Below the pieces are notes generated by a model that was not told the origin of the DNA, ran no database searches, and saw nothing but the letters and a program-made list of their open reading frames with translations. From positions 4,278,001 through 4,342,000 of the forward strand of contig NZ_CP029255.1 in the NCBI RefSeq assembly GCF_003122385.1: 64,000 bases of DNA. The letters are read 5' to 3'. Below, in pieces: positions 37,195 through 46,962 of this stretch (its first letter is position 1; every line of letters starts with the position of its first letter). This stretch comes from Flavobacterium crocinum. Lineage in GTDB: Bacteria > Bacteroidota > Bacteroidia > Flavobacteriales > Flavobacteriaceae. Made by a program: the position numbers and the translations under genes.

Positions 37195-40100
37195 CTAACG
37201 AAACTGTCGTCGATATTCTGCAGGAGTATAATTGTATTTTGATTTAAAACATTTTCCGAAATATTTCAAATCACTGAAACCGACTTCAAAACAGATTTCT
37301 TTAATTAATAAATCTTCATTTTTCAGAAGATTCGCCGCCTCATTTAATTTCATGTCTCTTATAAAAACAACCGGAGAAACTCCTGTAACATCTTTCAGTT
37401 TATTAAAGAAACTGGCTCGTGACATACACATCAATTTTCCTAATTCATCTACAGAGAAATCGGTTTTAGAAATGTTTTCTTTTACCAATTCGATTACTTT
37501 CAGCATAAACTTATTGTCTTTCTCTGAAATATGTAAAGGCTCTTCTTTTGCAATTTGCGCAATACTTCCTGTTGAATACAACTGCTGTAAACGAATGCGC
37601 TGTTCCAAAACATTCTTTACTCTTGCTTTTAAGAAACTCACATTAAAAGGCTTTGTAATATAATCATCTGCACCATATTCCATTCCGGCTAATTTACTTT
37701 CGATAGCCGTTTTTGCACTCAATAAAATCACAGGAACATGACTGATTGCAAAGTTGTTTCGAATAATTTTAAGCATTTCGATTCCGTCCATTTCAGGCAT
37801 CATAATATCACTGATTATGAAATCCGGCGATAATTCTTCAGCTTTCACATGACCTTCTTTTCCATTTTCAGCGATATAAATGGTATAATCCTCTTTTAAA
37901 ATAGAAAGAATAAAGTTTCTTAATTCAGGATCATCTTCTATTATTAAGCCAACTGGTTTTTCTCTTATTTCTTCTGTAACCAATTCTTCAGTTACTATTT
38001 CATTCGGTTGAATATCTTCTGTAAAATGTTCCTCTGTATCTTCAAAATGAATTTCTACATCATCAGAAAAATGATTGTATCCTTTTTGAAAATTAATTTC
38101 AAAACTGCTTCCCTTTCCTAATTTTGTTTCAACTGAAATTTCCGCTCCGTGTTTTTCAACCGAATCTTTTACAATCGAAAGCCCTATTCCAGTACTTGGA
38201 TTAAAAGGATTTTCATTGTAATTGGAAAAACGCACAAATAGTTTCTTCTGAACCACAGCACTAATTCCAGGGCCATTATCAATCACTTTTAAACAAACAT
38301 TTTTCTCCGTTTCTTCTACTTTAACTTCGATAACATTTCCTTTTTTACAATATTTAAAAGCATTCGAAAGCAGATTGACCAAAATTTTATCCAGACTATC
38401 AGGATCTGCCCAAATATGTGGTTTTCTATCGGCGATGCTGACGTTCAGCTGTATATTTCGACGCTGGCTCACTTCTGTAAAACCTTCGCAGACTTCCTTT
38501 ACAAATTCTCCCAAATCAATTTCGCGAACTTCCAGTTTTCTGTCCTGCATTCTTCTAAAATCCAGAATCTGATTAACCAAATTCAATAATTTATTACTGT
38601 ATTTTTCAATAATCCGAAGCTGTGATTTTGCCGATTCATCTAACTTATTATCCGAAAGCATCACTTCTAAAGGAGCGGTAATCATAGTAAGTGGTGTACG
38701 GATTTCATGTGAAATATCAGTAAAGAAATTTAGCTTTAAGGCGCTAACTTCTTTTTCTACCCGTACATCATTTCGCAATTTTAAGATTGTTGAAATCGCG
38801 CGTCTTACTAATAAAAACAAACCTACAGCCAATACCAAATAACAGAAATAAGCGAAGTATGTTCCCCAAATAGAAGGCTTAATCGTAATTTTGATTTGTC
38901 TTTCGTTATCCAGCCACAAATTGTGTCCGTTTGTAGAAGATACTATTAAGGTATAAGTTCCTCTTCCTAAATTGGTATAGTTAATTGACTGACCTCCTTT
39001 AAGATAATTCCAGTCTTTATCGATTCCTTCCAGTTTATATCGATACACAATATTTTCATTTTTGATATAATCTAAAGCTGAGAACTGAACTCTGAAAAAA
39101 TTCTGATCGTGTTTTAAAGTAACTTCAGTTAAAAGATCCGGATTCTTTGGTGTTTCAGGATTTACCTCAAATAATTCTTTATTGTTGACCAAAAATCCAG
39201 AGATTGCTAAATAAGGTTTAAATTTTGAAGGTTTAATCGCATCTGGTTTAAAATAAATTACCCCATCTGAATAACCTGCGGCGATTTCACCATTGGATAA
39301 TCTGCATTTGGTTGCTTCTGAGAATATCTCGGTTCCTATAATAGATTTTAATTCAGGAAAAGTTTCACTGCTGTTGTTTTTAGGATCAAAACGTACAATC
39401 TGATTATCGCCCATGAGCCATATTTTTCCGAATTTATCTTCCTCCATACCCACGACACCTTCTAATGGAAATCCGAAATTTTCGCTCCAAAATGTTTCTG
39501 CTTTAACCTGGTCCTGTTTATCAATATCAACTAAAATAAGCCCTTTCCCATTTGTAGATAATGCCAATTTCCCATTTGAAGTCACGATAATATCCAAAAT
39601 ATCATTTCCCGAAGCCTGAAAATGATCTTTAAACTGCATTTTATCAGCTGATAGCTTTTCTCCTGCTATAGAAAATAATCGGTAAGATGAAACAAAGAAA
39701 ATTCTATGATCTTTAGTTTCCACAACCGAACGCACTTTATCTGCTCTGCCAATTGGATAATTTTTGAGTTCATTTCTGTAACTTATAAAATTCGCTTTGC
39801 CAGCAGATTCTTTAATCAAATTAAGTCCACCTCCCCAAGTTGCAAGGTAAATCTGCCCGCTTGATGCCTGAAAGATTTTGTAAATATCATCACAACTAAT
39901 ACTGTATTTATCGTCTTTATCATATTTATATTGTTTGACGATGAAACTGAAAGAAAGCGGTTTTGGGGTCAGACAGAAGACACCGTTCCCTCTTGTTCCA
40001 ATCCATATCCGGCCTTTGGCATCCTGCATCATACTATAAATATCTGCTCCCCAGCCCGAACTGTTTGGAGACAAAGTACCATCAGATCCTAAATTTCCTA

Positions 40101-41529
40101 TTCTTCTTTTTTGAGAATCAAAAATTTCAATTTTCTCATCTCGACTGGCAACCCAGAGATTTTTCTCTCGGTCTTCCATTAAACTTCTTACATTGTGCTT
40201 TTTATGATTTCCTGATGCGCTTAAATTTAATTTTAGAAAATTACTGTTATTAAATACAATCAAATCTAAACCTTGTTTATGAGAACAAAACCAAAGATTT
40301 CCCAATTTATCAAACGCCGCAGTGTGCATTACATCTGAAAATGTTTCTTTAGATTCTTTGATGCATCTGATAACAGAAAAAAGTCTGTTTTGTTTTTCAT
40401 CCCAATACGAAAACGCACCTTTACCAGACTGAAGCCAGACGGTTCCATTTGGAGAAGTCAGCAGAAAACTTTTTTGTCGGCCCGCTGCCGCAGAAGGTTC
40501 GCTTGGATCTACTTCCAGTTTCTTCAATTTTTCAGTCATGAGATCAAACATAAATATCCCGGAATTTGGGGTGTCAAACCAAAATCGACGTAAAGCTGTA
40601 AGTCCTAAAAAATTAATACTTTCCTTCGGAAGACCTGCTAGTGTGGTACTTTTGTAATTATTGAATTTTCCTGTTTTAATATCGTAAGTACAGAAACCTT
40701 CCTTCTTTTTTACAATTAATATTTTGCTGTCGCCTATTTCTTTTAAAAGCAGAATATCATCTTGAATTCCTAAATCCAAATTAAAAAATGTCGTTGATTT
40801 TTTATTGTACCGAATAAATTTTCCCTGATCGCCTCCAAACCAAAGATCATCTTTTGTTTCAACAGCAATATTGAACGAATTTCCTTTTCCTGTCTGCTCT
40901 GAAACATTAGTAAAGAAATATTCAGGTTGTTTAGCTCCTTTATTTAATCTTGAAAGTCCAGCATTGGATAAAAACCAGGTTACTCCGGCTTTATCTTCTA
41001 ATACATCCGCAATTTTTCCAAAATGTCTCGTGTTTTTGAAACTAACTTTTCTAATTTGTCCGTTACTTTCAAAAGCTATCATTTCATTTTTATCTTTTGG
41101 AAAAAGCCAAGTTCTGCCCGAACGCATTATTTTGAATTGCTCTAAAACAAGCTCGTCTGTATTGGATTCTATCGGATTATGAAATTTTAGTTCATTAGTA
41201 TCAAAATAATAAACATCATTTTTCTCTGACTGAATCCATATTCTTCCATTGTTATCAAAAATAAATTTGGAAACACGATTCGATTGTATGTTTAATGGAG
41301 TATCATCCTGTCCGACTTTGAATTTTCTAAAAGTATTTCCGTCATAACGAATCAGACCGTTAAAAGTAGCCAGCCAGATAAATCCTTTTTTATCCTGCTG
41401 AATACCTAAAACTCTTGATTGACTTAACTTGCCATCATTAGAAAAGTGAGTCAAAACGCCCTGAGGCTGAGATATACCTTTAATACAGATAAAAGAAAAT
41501 AAAAAGACAAGTAAAGTGTGTTTCAACAT
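37195..41529 (-). CDS. Hybrid two-component system regulator (HTCS) of the pectin locus
   Basis: This 1,444-residue membrane protein combines sensor, kinase and transcription factor. A signal peptide (1-20) is followed by a two-propeller periplasmic sensor with many regulator-propeller repeats (for example GFIWLATFNGLIRYDG). Then come a Y_Y_Y domain (about 795-870), a membrane span (about 886-910), HisKA (FFTDISHEIRTPLTMI, His near 940), an HATPase, a receiver (IISDIMMPEMDG, Asp near 1241) and an AraC helix-turn-helix (last 100 residues). HTCS proteins bind breakdown products of their target glycan and activate nearby genes. Pectic oligosaccharide is the likely ligand from context. Confidence 0.93.
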   Translation of the reverse strand: MLKHTLLVFLFSFICIKGISQPQGVLTHFSNDGKLSQSRVLGIQQDKKGFIWLATFNGLIRYDGNTFRKFKVGQDDTPLNIQSNRVSKFIFDNNGRIWIQSEKNDVYYFDTNELKFHNPIESNTDELVLEQFKIMRSGRTWLFPKDKNEMIAFESNGQIRKVSFKNTRHFGKIADVLEDKAGVTWFLSNAGLSRLNKGAKQPEYFFTNVSEQTGKGNSFNIAVETKDDLWFGGDQGKFIRYNKKSTTFFNLDLGIQDDILLLKEIGDSKILIVKKKEGFCTYDIKTGKFNNYKSTTLAGLPKESINFLGLTALRRFWFDTPNSGIFMFDLMTEKLKKLEVDPSEPSAAAGRQKSFLLTSPNGTVWLQSGKGAFSYWDEKQNRLFSVIRCIKESKETFSDVMHTAAFDKLGNLWFCSHKQGLDLIVFNNSNFLKLNLSASGNHKKHNVRSLMEDREKNLWVASRDEKIEIFDSQKRRIGNLGSDGTLSPNSSGWGADIYSMMQDAKGRIWIGTRGNGVFCLTPKPLSFSFIVKQYKYDKDDKYSISCDDIYKIFQASSGQIYLATWGGGLNLIKESAGKANFISYRNELKNYPIGRADKVRSVVETKDHRIFFVSSYRLFSIAGEKLSADKMQFKDHFQASGNDILDIIVTSNGKLALSTNGKGLILVDIDKQDQVKAETFWSENFGFPLEGVVGMEEDKFGKIWLMGDNQIVRFDPKNNSSETFPELKSIIGTEIFSEATKCRLSNGEIAAGYSDGVIYFKPDAIKPSKFKPYLAISGFLVNNKELFEVNPETPKNPDLLTEVTLKHDQNFFRVQFSALDYIKNENIVYRYKLEGIDKDWNYLKGGQSINYTNLGRGTYTLIVSSTNGHNLWLDNERQIKITIKPSIWGTYFAYFCYLVLAVGLFLLVRRAISTILKLRNDVRVEKEVSALKLNFFTDISHEIRTPLTMITAPLEVMLSDNKLDESAKSQLRIIEKYSNKLLNLVNQILDFRRMQDRKLEVREIDLGEFVKEVCEGFTEVSQRRNIQLNVSIADRKPHIWADPDSLDKILVNLLSNAFKYCKKGNVIEVKVEETEKNVCLKVIDNGPGISAVVQKKLFVRFSNYNENPFNPSTGIGLSIVKDSVEKHGAEISVETKLGKGSSFEINFQKGYNHFSDDVEIHFEDTEEHFTEDIQPNEIVTEELVTEEIREKPVGLIIEDDPELRNFILSILKEDYTIYIAENGKEGHVKAEELSPDFIISDIMMPEMDGIEMLKIIRNNFAISHVPVILLSAKTAIESKLAGMEYGADDYITKPFNVSFLKARVKNVLEQRIRLQQLYSTGSIAQIAKEEPLHISEKDNKFMLKVIELVKENISKTDFSVDELGKLMCMSRASFFNKLKDVTGVSPVVFIRDMKLNEAANLLKNEDLLIKEICFEVGFSDLKYFGKCFKSKYNYTPAEYRRQFR

Positions 41530-41557
41530 GGTAAGTTTTTCATTTTGGCAGGAATAA

Positions 41558-41565
41558 CAAAAATA
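41558..41565 (-). promoter_or_regulatory. -7 element of the HTCS gene
   Basis: On the minus strand this reads TATTTTTG, matching TAnnTTTG, 29 bp before the start codon at 41529. No convincing -33 element was found. Confidence 0.5.
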
Positions 41566-41600
41566 TCAAAATTCTTTACCTAACCTAGAACTGAGGACTT

Positions 41601-41640
41601 AAATAGCAGAATGTCCTCCTTTAATTAGCAATTTATCTCC
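41601..41640 (+). promoter_or_regulatory. Direct-repeat operator between the HTCS and GH3 genes
   Basis: AAATAGCA (41601-41608) and AATTAGCA followed by ATTTATCTCCC (41623-41640) are spaced 22 bp apart, the same spacing and core as at 35876-35917. A third half-site (AAATAGCAATTAAT) lies near 41697-41710, about 31 bp before the GH3 -7 element. The arrangement suggests autoregulation of the HTCS gene and control of the GH3 gene. Confidence 0.55.
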
Positions 41641-41734
41641 CTTTTCTCTTTTCAACAAATTAATAAAAATAGACTCCAAGCTTTACCACACCCTTTAAAT
41701 AGCAATTAATACTCAGCTGGAAAATACTAAGATT

Positions 41735-41742
41735 TAATTTTG
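41735..41742 (+). promoter_or_regulatory. -7 element of the GH3 gene
   Basis: TAATTTTG matches TAnnTTTG exactly and would give a leader of about 75-80 bases before 41826. There is no clear -33 element, which again fits activation. Confidence 0.5.
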
Positions 41743-41825
41743 TATTTTCAAATGTTGTAAACACTTACGAAAAAACCACAGTAAAAAAGAATAACTATCA
41801 AACCAAAAAACACCCAAATAATTTG

Positions 41826-44441
41826 ATGAAAAAAGTATACAAATTAGCTTTAGTGTTACATTTTGCGACATTAACCTCTTTCGCGCAGGAAAACCCTGCA
41901 TTTAAAAATCCTAACTTACCTATTGAACAGCGTGTAAATGATTTAGTTTCCCGAATGACTGTAGAGGAAAAAATCAGTCAGCTGATGGATTCTGCACCGG
42001 CAATTGAACGTCTCGGCATACCGGAATACAATTGGTGGAACGAATCCTTACATGGTGTTGCAAGAGCAGGATTTGCAACTGTTTTTCCGCAATCTATTTC
42101 GATTGCCTCTTCTTGGGACAAACAATTAGTTTTGGATGTTGCCAACGCAATCTCTGATGAAGCTCGTGCCAAACATCATGAATATCTTCGACGAGGGCAA
42201 CACGGTATCTATCAGGGATTGACGTTTTGGTCGCCAAATGTCAACATTTTTCGTGATCCACGCTGGGGACGCGGACATGAAACTTACGGCGAAGATCCCT
42301 ATTTAACTGGTCAATTGGGACTTAATTATGTAAAAGGTCTTCAGGGAACTGATCCAAAATATTTAAAAGTAGTGGCGACTGCCAAACATTATGCTGTACA
42401 TTCCGGGCCAGAACCTTCTCGTCATGAGTTCAATGCGAATGTCAGCGATATTGATTTATATGAAACCTATTTACCAGCATTCCGCACTCTTGTAAAAGAC
42501 GGAAGTGTTTATTCTGTCATGGGAGCTTATAATCGTTTTAGAGGAGAATCTTGCAGTGCCAGTCCGTTTTTATTTAATATTCTTCGAAATGACTGGGGTT
42601 TTCAAGGTTATATTGTTTCAGACTGTGGTGCTGTTACAGATATTTGGAAATATCATAAAATTACAAAAGATGCCGCTTCGGCTTCGGCGCTTGCTGTAAA
42701 AGAAGGTTTAGATTTGGAATGTGGCAGCAGTTATCAATCTTTAAAAGAAGCATTGGATCGTAAACTACTTTCGGAAGCCGATATCGATTTAACCATAAAA
42801 CGCCTTTTTACGGCTCGTTTTAAATTAGGAATGTTCGATCCGGACGAAATTGTGCCTTATGCGCAGATTCCGTTTTCAGTTAACAATAATGCCGCAAATG
42901 ACTGGCTGGCACGAATAGCTTCTCAAAAAAGTATCGTTCTTCTAAAAAATCAAAACAATGCTTTACCGCTTTCTAAAAACTTAAAAACAATTGCAGTAAT
43001 CGGTCCTAATGCAGATGATGTACAATCTCTATGGGGTAATTACAGCGGCGTGCCAAGTAATCCTGTTACAGTATTAAGAGGCATTCAGAATAAAATAGAA
43101 CCGAATGCAAAAGTATTGTACGCAAAAGGAACCGATCTTGCCAAAGGTGTTCCGGAAATGAATGTTATTCCATCTGTCTATTTTCAAAATGAAAACGGAA
43201 AACAAGGTTTAACAGGAGAGTATTTTGATAACAGCAAATGGCAAGGAAATCCGCTTTTTACCCGAAATGATGATAATATAGATTTTCATTGGGATATTAA
43301 TACACCAGATCCTAGAATGAAAATGGGGAATTACAGTGTAAAATGGTCGGGCTATCTTAGGGTGCCAAAATCTGGAGTTTATGAAATATCAGACTGGGCA
43401 AAACCTTTTATGACTGTTGAAATTGAAACCGGGAAATTAACTGGAGGAAAAAATAATCATCATCCTAGAATCCGTCCGCAGAAAATTGAACTAGAAGCAG
43501 GAAGAAAATATAAAATAGAAGTAAAATATCAAAACTTTTATGGTGATGCCATAGCACAGCTTTTATGGGCAGAACCACAAGAAAATGTTTTGAAAGAAGC
43601 TGTTGAAACCGCCAATAAAGCAGATGTAGTAGTTTTAGTTTTAGGATTAAACGAACGTCTGGAAGGCGAAGAAATGAAAGTCGAAGCCGATGGTTTTGAT
43701 GGCGGCGATCGTACAAGCCTTAATTTACCAGCCAATCAGGAAGAATTAATGAAGGCTTTAGTTGCTACAGGAAAACCTGTTGTTTTAGTTTTAATTAACG
43801 GAAGTGCACTTTCCATCAATTGGGCAAATGATAATGTTCCTGCTATATTAACTGCCGGATATCCTGGTCAGCAAGGAGGAAATGCCATTGCAGATGTTCT
43901 TTTTGGCGATTATAATCCAGCCGGGCGATTACCTGTTACGTATTATAAATCGGTAGATCAGCTTCCTGCTTTTGAAAACTACGATATGAAAGGTCGTACT
44001 TATCGCTATTTTGAGAAAAAGCCTTTATATCCGTTTGGCTTTGGCTTGAGCTATACCAAATTTAAATACAGTAATTTACAGCTTCCATCAACTCCAACAA
44101 CAAATAAAGATTTAAAAGTATCTGTTGATGTAACCAATATTGGTGATTGTGACGGCGAAGAAGTAGTGGAATTATATATTAAAGATGAAAAAGCTTCAAC
44201 TCCTCGTCCAATCATTCAATTGGAAGGTTTTGAACGTATTAATCTAAAGAAAGGCGAAACCAAAACAGTAGATTTTATACTGACTCCAAGACAATTATCA
44301 TTAATCAATAAGAAAAAACAAAGAGTTGTAGAACCGGGATGGTTTACTATTTCAGTTGGAGGAAAACAACCTGATGGTTCTGCTGATGTTCAAACTGGAC
44401 GTGTAAATATTACTGGAAAACCACTTACGCTGGATAAATAA
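41826..44441 (+). CDS. GH3 beta-glycosidase with PA14 domain (beta-xylosidase/arabinosidase type)
   Basis: This 871-residue exported enzyme starts with a signal peptide (1-20, TSFA before QENP). It has the GH3 N-domain with NWWNESLHGVAR near 69-80, DPRWGRG and KHYAVHSGPE, and the nucleophile Asp266 in GYIVSDCGAV. The C-terminal alpha/beta domain is interrupted by a PA14 insertion (about 455-590: GLTGEYFDN ... QLLWAEP), and a fibronectin-like domain ends the protein. The NWWNESLHG signature favours beta-xylosidase/arabinofuranosidase over glucosidase. I chose the ATG at 41826 because the in-frame TTG before it is unlikely. It is divergent from the HTCS gene and probably belongs to its regulon. 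Confidence 0.88.
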   Translation: MKKVYKLALVLHFATLTSFAQENPAFKNPNLPIEQRVNDLVSRMTVEEKISQLMDSAPAIERLGIPEYNWWNESLHGVARAGFATVFPQSISIASSWDKQLVLDVANAISDEARAKHHEYLRRGQHGIYQGLTFWSPNVNIFRDPRWGRGHETYGEDPYLTGQLGLNYVKGLQGTDPKYLKVVATAKHYAVHSGPEPSRHEFNANVSDIDLYETYLPAFRTLVKDGSVYSVMGAYNRFRGESCSASPFLFNILRNDWGFQGYIVSDCGAVTDIWKYHKITKDAASASALAVKEGLDLECGSSYQSLKEALDRKLLSEADIDLTIKRLFTARFKLGMFDPDEIVPYAQIPFSVNNNAANDWLARIASQKSIVLLKNQNNALPLSKNLKTIAVIGPNADDVQSLWGNYSGVPSNPVTVLRGIQNKIEPNAKVLYAKGTDLAKGVPEMNVIPSVYFQNENGKQGLTGEYFDNSKWQGNPLFTRNDDNIDFHWDINTPDPRMKMGNYSVKWSGYLRVPKSGVYEISDWAKPFMTVEIETGKLTGGKNNHHPRIRPQKIELEAGRKYKIEVKYQNFYGDAIAQLLWAEPQENVLKEAVETANKADVVVLVLGLNERLEGEEMKVEADGFDGGDRTSLNLPANQEELMKALVATGKPVVLVLINGSALSINWANDNVPAILTAGYPGQQGGNAIADVLFGDYNPAGRLPVTYYKSVDQLPAFENYDMKGRTYRYFEKKPLYPFGFGLSYTKFKYSNLQLPSTPTTNKDLKVSVDVTNIGDCDGEEVVELYIKDEKASTPRPIIQLEGFERINLKKGETKTVDFILTPRQLSLINKKKQRVVEPGWFTISVGGKQPDGSADVQTGRVNITGKPLTLDK

Positions 44442-44468
44442 ATATAACATCATTTTTCTACCGATGAG

Positions 44469-44485
44469 ATGTTCCGAAGGAACAT
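44469..44485. repeat. Short palindrome ATGTTCCGAAGGAACAT
   Basis: This perfect 7-bp stem with a GAA loop lies in the 3' region between convergent GH3 and MscS genes. Similar GTTCCGAAGGAAC hairpins recur between genes in Bacteroidota as I recall them. It may contribute to termination. Confidence 0.6.
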
Positions 44486-44491
44486 TAAAAA

Positions 44492-44526
44492 AAATAAGCT
44501 GTTTCAAAAATTGAAACAGCTTATTT
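44492..44526. terminator. Bidirectional terminator between GH3 and MscS genes
   Basis: A perfect 16-bp stem (44492-44507 with 44511-44526) has a 3-base loop, an A-run on the left and a T-run on the right. It serves the convergent genes on both sides and touches the MscS stop codon. Confidence 0.85.
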
Positions 44527-44527
44527 T

Positions 44528-46300
44528 TTATTCTTCGTTTGGTCTGTAACTTCCATCGTTGGGATATTTAAGCGTATCTTTTAATTCTTCGACACGTTTA
44601 GGGTCGAATTTAGGTAATTGCAATTCATTATTTTCTTTCCATTTTTTTATGGTTTCAGAAATTGCATCTGATTTTTCTGTGGAAGGTGGTATATGACGAG
44701 TCATATAAAGTGTTTGCGATGGATAGGCCAAAGAGGTTCCACTCTGCTCTATTATATCCATCATTCGTAATAAAATATCTTCCTGCACTTCCTGAGACGT
44801 TTCTACATTTATAGCTTCAATGTAAGCTGTTACTTCCACTTTTAATGCATCAGCTGTGATTCCTGTAAAACGAACAATTGGATTTGAATTATTTATGGCA
44901 GGATGGGCATATAATAAAGATCTCAATTCGACCAAGAGATAACGCATCTGATCCGGAGAAGTCTCCATTCTGAAATTGAATATCGGATTAAATATAAAGC
45001 GATCGCGATGCGTAAAATTCTCTATTTTACTCGCTGAAAGCTGTCCATTTGGAATAGTTACAATAGTTCGTGCAGAAGTTCTAAGTGTTGTAGAGCGCAT
45101 TCCGATCGATTCCACTGTTCCTTTTATATCATCAACTCTGCAATAATCTCCAACACGCAAAGGCTGATCGGCAATAAGACTCACACTACCAACAAAGTTC
45201 TCAATTGTTTTTTGTGCTCCTAATGCCAATGCGATACCTCCTATTCCCAGTGCAGCAAGTCCGGCAGTAACATCTACTCCAATAATTCCTAATAAAGCAA
45301 TTATCCCTATCACTACGATGGCTGCTTTAGTTGTTCGACTTAGAAATAAAATAGCAGAAATGGCAGAAATACGCCCACTCCTACTCATTCTGCTTCGGGC
45401 ATACATACTTACAAAATCGGTCATTCTCCACAGCAATATCAAAAAAGCAAGAATTCCAATTGTTATTATGATGATTCCAAAACGCTGCCGCACGATTATC
45501 GAAATGCCCATACGCTGTGTAAATGCCACAAATAAAAGTACGGTAAGATACATATGAACCGGCAATGTAAGCGCTTCAATAATAGCTGTTCCTTGTTCTG
45601 TGGCCGCTTTTTTCCATAATTTTTGTACTAATAATCCAATCAGGAAAACTAGCAACCTGGCAAGCAAATAAGATAAAACAGTCATAACTACTACAACGGT
45701 CCAATGTCCAATTGGAACATTTCCTAATTTTCTTTCTTTCAAAACCGTAGGCAATATGCGATCTAAAAAAGTTTTTGCCTTAGAAACATCAGCAGAAAGA
45801 ATCGATTCTACCGTTTCAGCAGAGAAAAGCCATAAAGCAGGCTGACTGTCATCTGACTGGTTTTCTACATAAAGCTGGATTGCCGTTTTACTGGTAGTAA
45901 TACTTCCAACATGATCAACACCCGTTGCTAAATCATCATCGGTACGTCCGGTCTCTTTATTACTGATAATAGAAGATGGCGATAGATTTCCTCCCTGATC
46001 CAATAATTGCTGAAAAGTCTTAGCGATACGAATTCTTTCAGCGGTTTTACGATACGAACGTTTACTTAATACAAAATACTGACTTGCACGAAGATAATTC
46101 TGATCACCTATAGCTTTTATAAAGCCATTAACGGTTCCTTGCGGGGTTCTTCTGCCTAAAGAATCTTCGGGAACTTTTGCTGGTTCTTCAGTTGCACTTT
46201 TACTTGTTCCTAATAATTGGGCCGTTAATGCTTCGGGTTTAATTAGTAATGCCAACCATAGTAGAAAAAAAAACAGTAAACGTTTTGTGTTTAAACTCAT
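44528..46300 (-). CDS. MscS-family mechanosensitive ion channel protein
   Basis: This 590-residue inner-membrane protein has a signal-like N-terminus and a soluble periplasmic region of about 180 residues with NGFIKAIGDQNYLRASQYFVLSK. Several membrane segments lead into the MscS core (about 345-420). The pore-lining helix AGLAALGIGGIALALGAQKT and the beta-domain GDYCRVDDIKGTVESIGMRSTTLRT are clear. It is expected to release solutes on hypo-osmotic shock. The large periplasmic domain is longer than in E. coli MscS. It stands alone and is convergent with the GH3 gene. Confidence 0.9.
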   Translation of the reverse strand: MSLNTKRLLFFFLLWLALLIKPEALTAQLLGTSKSATEEPAKVPEDSLGRRTPQGTVNGFIKAIGDQNYLRASQYFVLSKRSYRKTAERIRIAKTFQQLLDQGGNLSPSSIISNKETGRTDDDLATGVDHVGSITTSKTAIQLYVENQSDDSQPALWLFSAETVESILSADVSKAKTFLDRILPTVLKERKLGNVPIGHWTVVVVMTVLSYLLARLLVFLIGLLVQKLWKKAATEQGTAIIEALTLPVHMYLTVLLFVAFTQRMGISIIVRQRFGIIIITIGILAFLILLWRMTDFVSMYARSRMSRSGRISAISAILFLSRTTKAAIVVIGIIALLGIIGVDVTAGLAALGIGGIALALGAQKTIENFVGSVSLIADQPLRVGDYCRVDDIKGTVESIGMRSTTLRTSARTIVTIPNGQLSASKIENFTHRDRFIFNPIFNFRMETSPDQMRYLLVELRSLLYAHPAINNSNPIVRFTGITADALKVEVTAYIEAINVETSQEVQEDILLRMMDIIEQSGTSLAYPSQTLYMTRHIPPSTEKSDAISETIKKWKENNELQLPKFDPKRVEELKDTLKYPNDGSYRPNEE

Positions 46301-46493
46301 ATCACTTCGATTTTCTGATTTAATAAACTAAAAATAAGAAATATAGAAGAGAAAAAGAATCTAAAACATTTTTTTTAATTTAGAAATAATGCTCTTTTAC
46401 ATCATTCAGATCTGATGTTTTTACTTCATTTTAAAAAATAAATTGAATGCTAAATCTATAATAAATCGTAAATTTAAGTTCTTCAAATTTTTC

Positions 46494-46507
46494 TTAACCT
46501 AGATTAA
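46494..46507 (+). promoter_or_regulatory. Operator TTAACCTAGATTAA before the acetyltransferase operon
   Basis: This 14-bp near-palindrome is the reverse complement of the one at 48188-48201. It lies 23 bp before the -7 element TAAATTTG (46531-46538) and covers the -33 region. The paired site before the dioxygenase gene has the same spacing. Confidence 0.65.
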
Positions 46508-46530
46508 TCGACAAACTTGTATGTCCTATC

Positions 46531-46538
46531 TAAATTTG
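46531..46538 (+). promoter_or_regulatory. -7 element TAAATTTG of the acetyltransferase operon
   Basis: This exactly matches TAnnTTTG and is followed by TAAAAGAAAT, nearly the same as behind the -7 element at 48225. The expected leader is about 35 bases. Confidence 0.65.
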
Positions 46539-46579
46539 TAAAAGAAATTTAACAACATCAAATTATAACCTAAAATAAT

Positions 46580-46870
46580 ATGGAAACGATAAAACTAGAA
46601 TTAGACGAGAAAAAACACGGCGCTTTTAATCTTTATGTTGATGGCAAAAAACAAGGCGAAATGACGGTAAGCCTTAAACCGGATTTATTAACTGTTTATC
46701 ATACCGGAGTTGAACCGGAAGCTGAGGGAAAAGGTTACGCAAAAAAACTTCTGGAAGAAATGGTATCTTATGTTCGTGCTAATAATTTAATGGTTTTACC
46801 GTTTTGTCCATACGTCCATGCACAATTCAAAAGACATCCGGACGAATATCAGGATATCTGGAAGAAATAA
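46580..46870 (+). CDS. Small GNAT-fold N-acetyltransferase
   Basis: This 96-residue protein is the short, single-domain GNAT type (YjdJ/Gcn5-related). The acetyl-CoA loop EPEAEGKGYAKKLLEEMVSYV and the C-terminal MVLPFCPYVHAQFKRHPDEY are typical of that subfamily, with a conserved Cys and a His-rich end. Its acceptor is unknown. It is the first gene behind the shared operator and probably co-transcribed with the downstream hydrolase, although a 92-bp gap with an inverted repeat (CACAGATT at 46888-46895, AATCTGTG at 46917-46924) lies between. Confidence 0.85.
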   Translation: METIKLELDEKKHGAFNLYVDGKKQGEMTVSLKPDLLTVYHTGVEPEAEGKGYAKKLLEEMVSYVRANNLMVLPFCPYVHAQFKRHPDEYQDIWKK

Positions 46871-46887
46871 TTTAGCCATTTTTTAGC

Positions 46888-46924
46888 CACAGATTAAAAG
46901 GATTAAAAAGATTTTAAATCTGTG
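46888..46924. repeat. Inverted repeat CACAGATT/AATCTGTG
   Basis: An 8-bp perfect stem with an AT-rich loop lies between the acetyltransferase and hydrolase genes. It resembles other dispersed intergenic palindromes in the window and lacks a T-run. Confidence 0.5.
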
Positions 46925-46962
46925 AAAAACCTTACTCTATTTAACTTAAAAAAACAGCAATT

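Larger units (their letters stand above)
46301..46579. other. Divergent intergenic region with detoxification promoter
   Basis: This gap separates the MscS gene from the acetyltransferase gene. It holds the operator at 46494-46507 and the -7 element at 46531-46538. A small hairpin at 46399-46423 followed by T's is visible, but no transcript that would end there is known. Confidence 0.5.

Noticed and set aside
37232-37663. 143-residue plus-strand open frame
   Set aside because: It is antisense to the receiver and AraC part of the HTCS gene, whose coding evidence is overwhelming.
41823-41825. TTG start of the GH3 gene
   Set aside because: The next codon is ATG and gives a normal signal peptide.
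46399-46423. Hairpin ACATCA/TGATGT followed by T's
   Set aside because: No plus-strand gene ends before it and the stem is short; kept only as a note in the intergenic entry.
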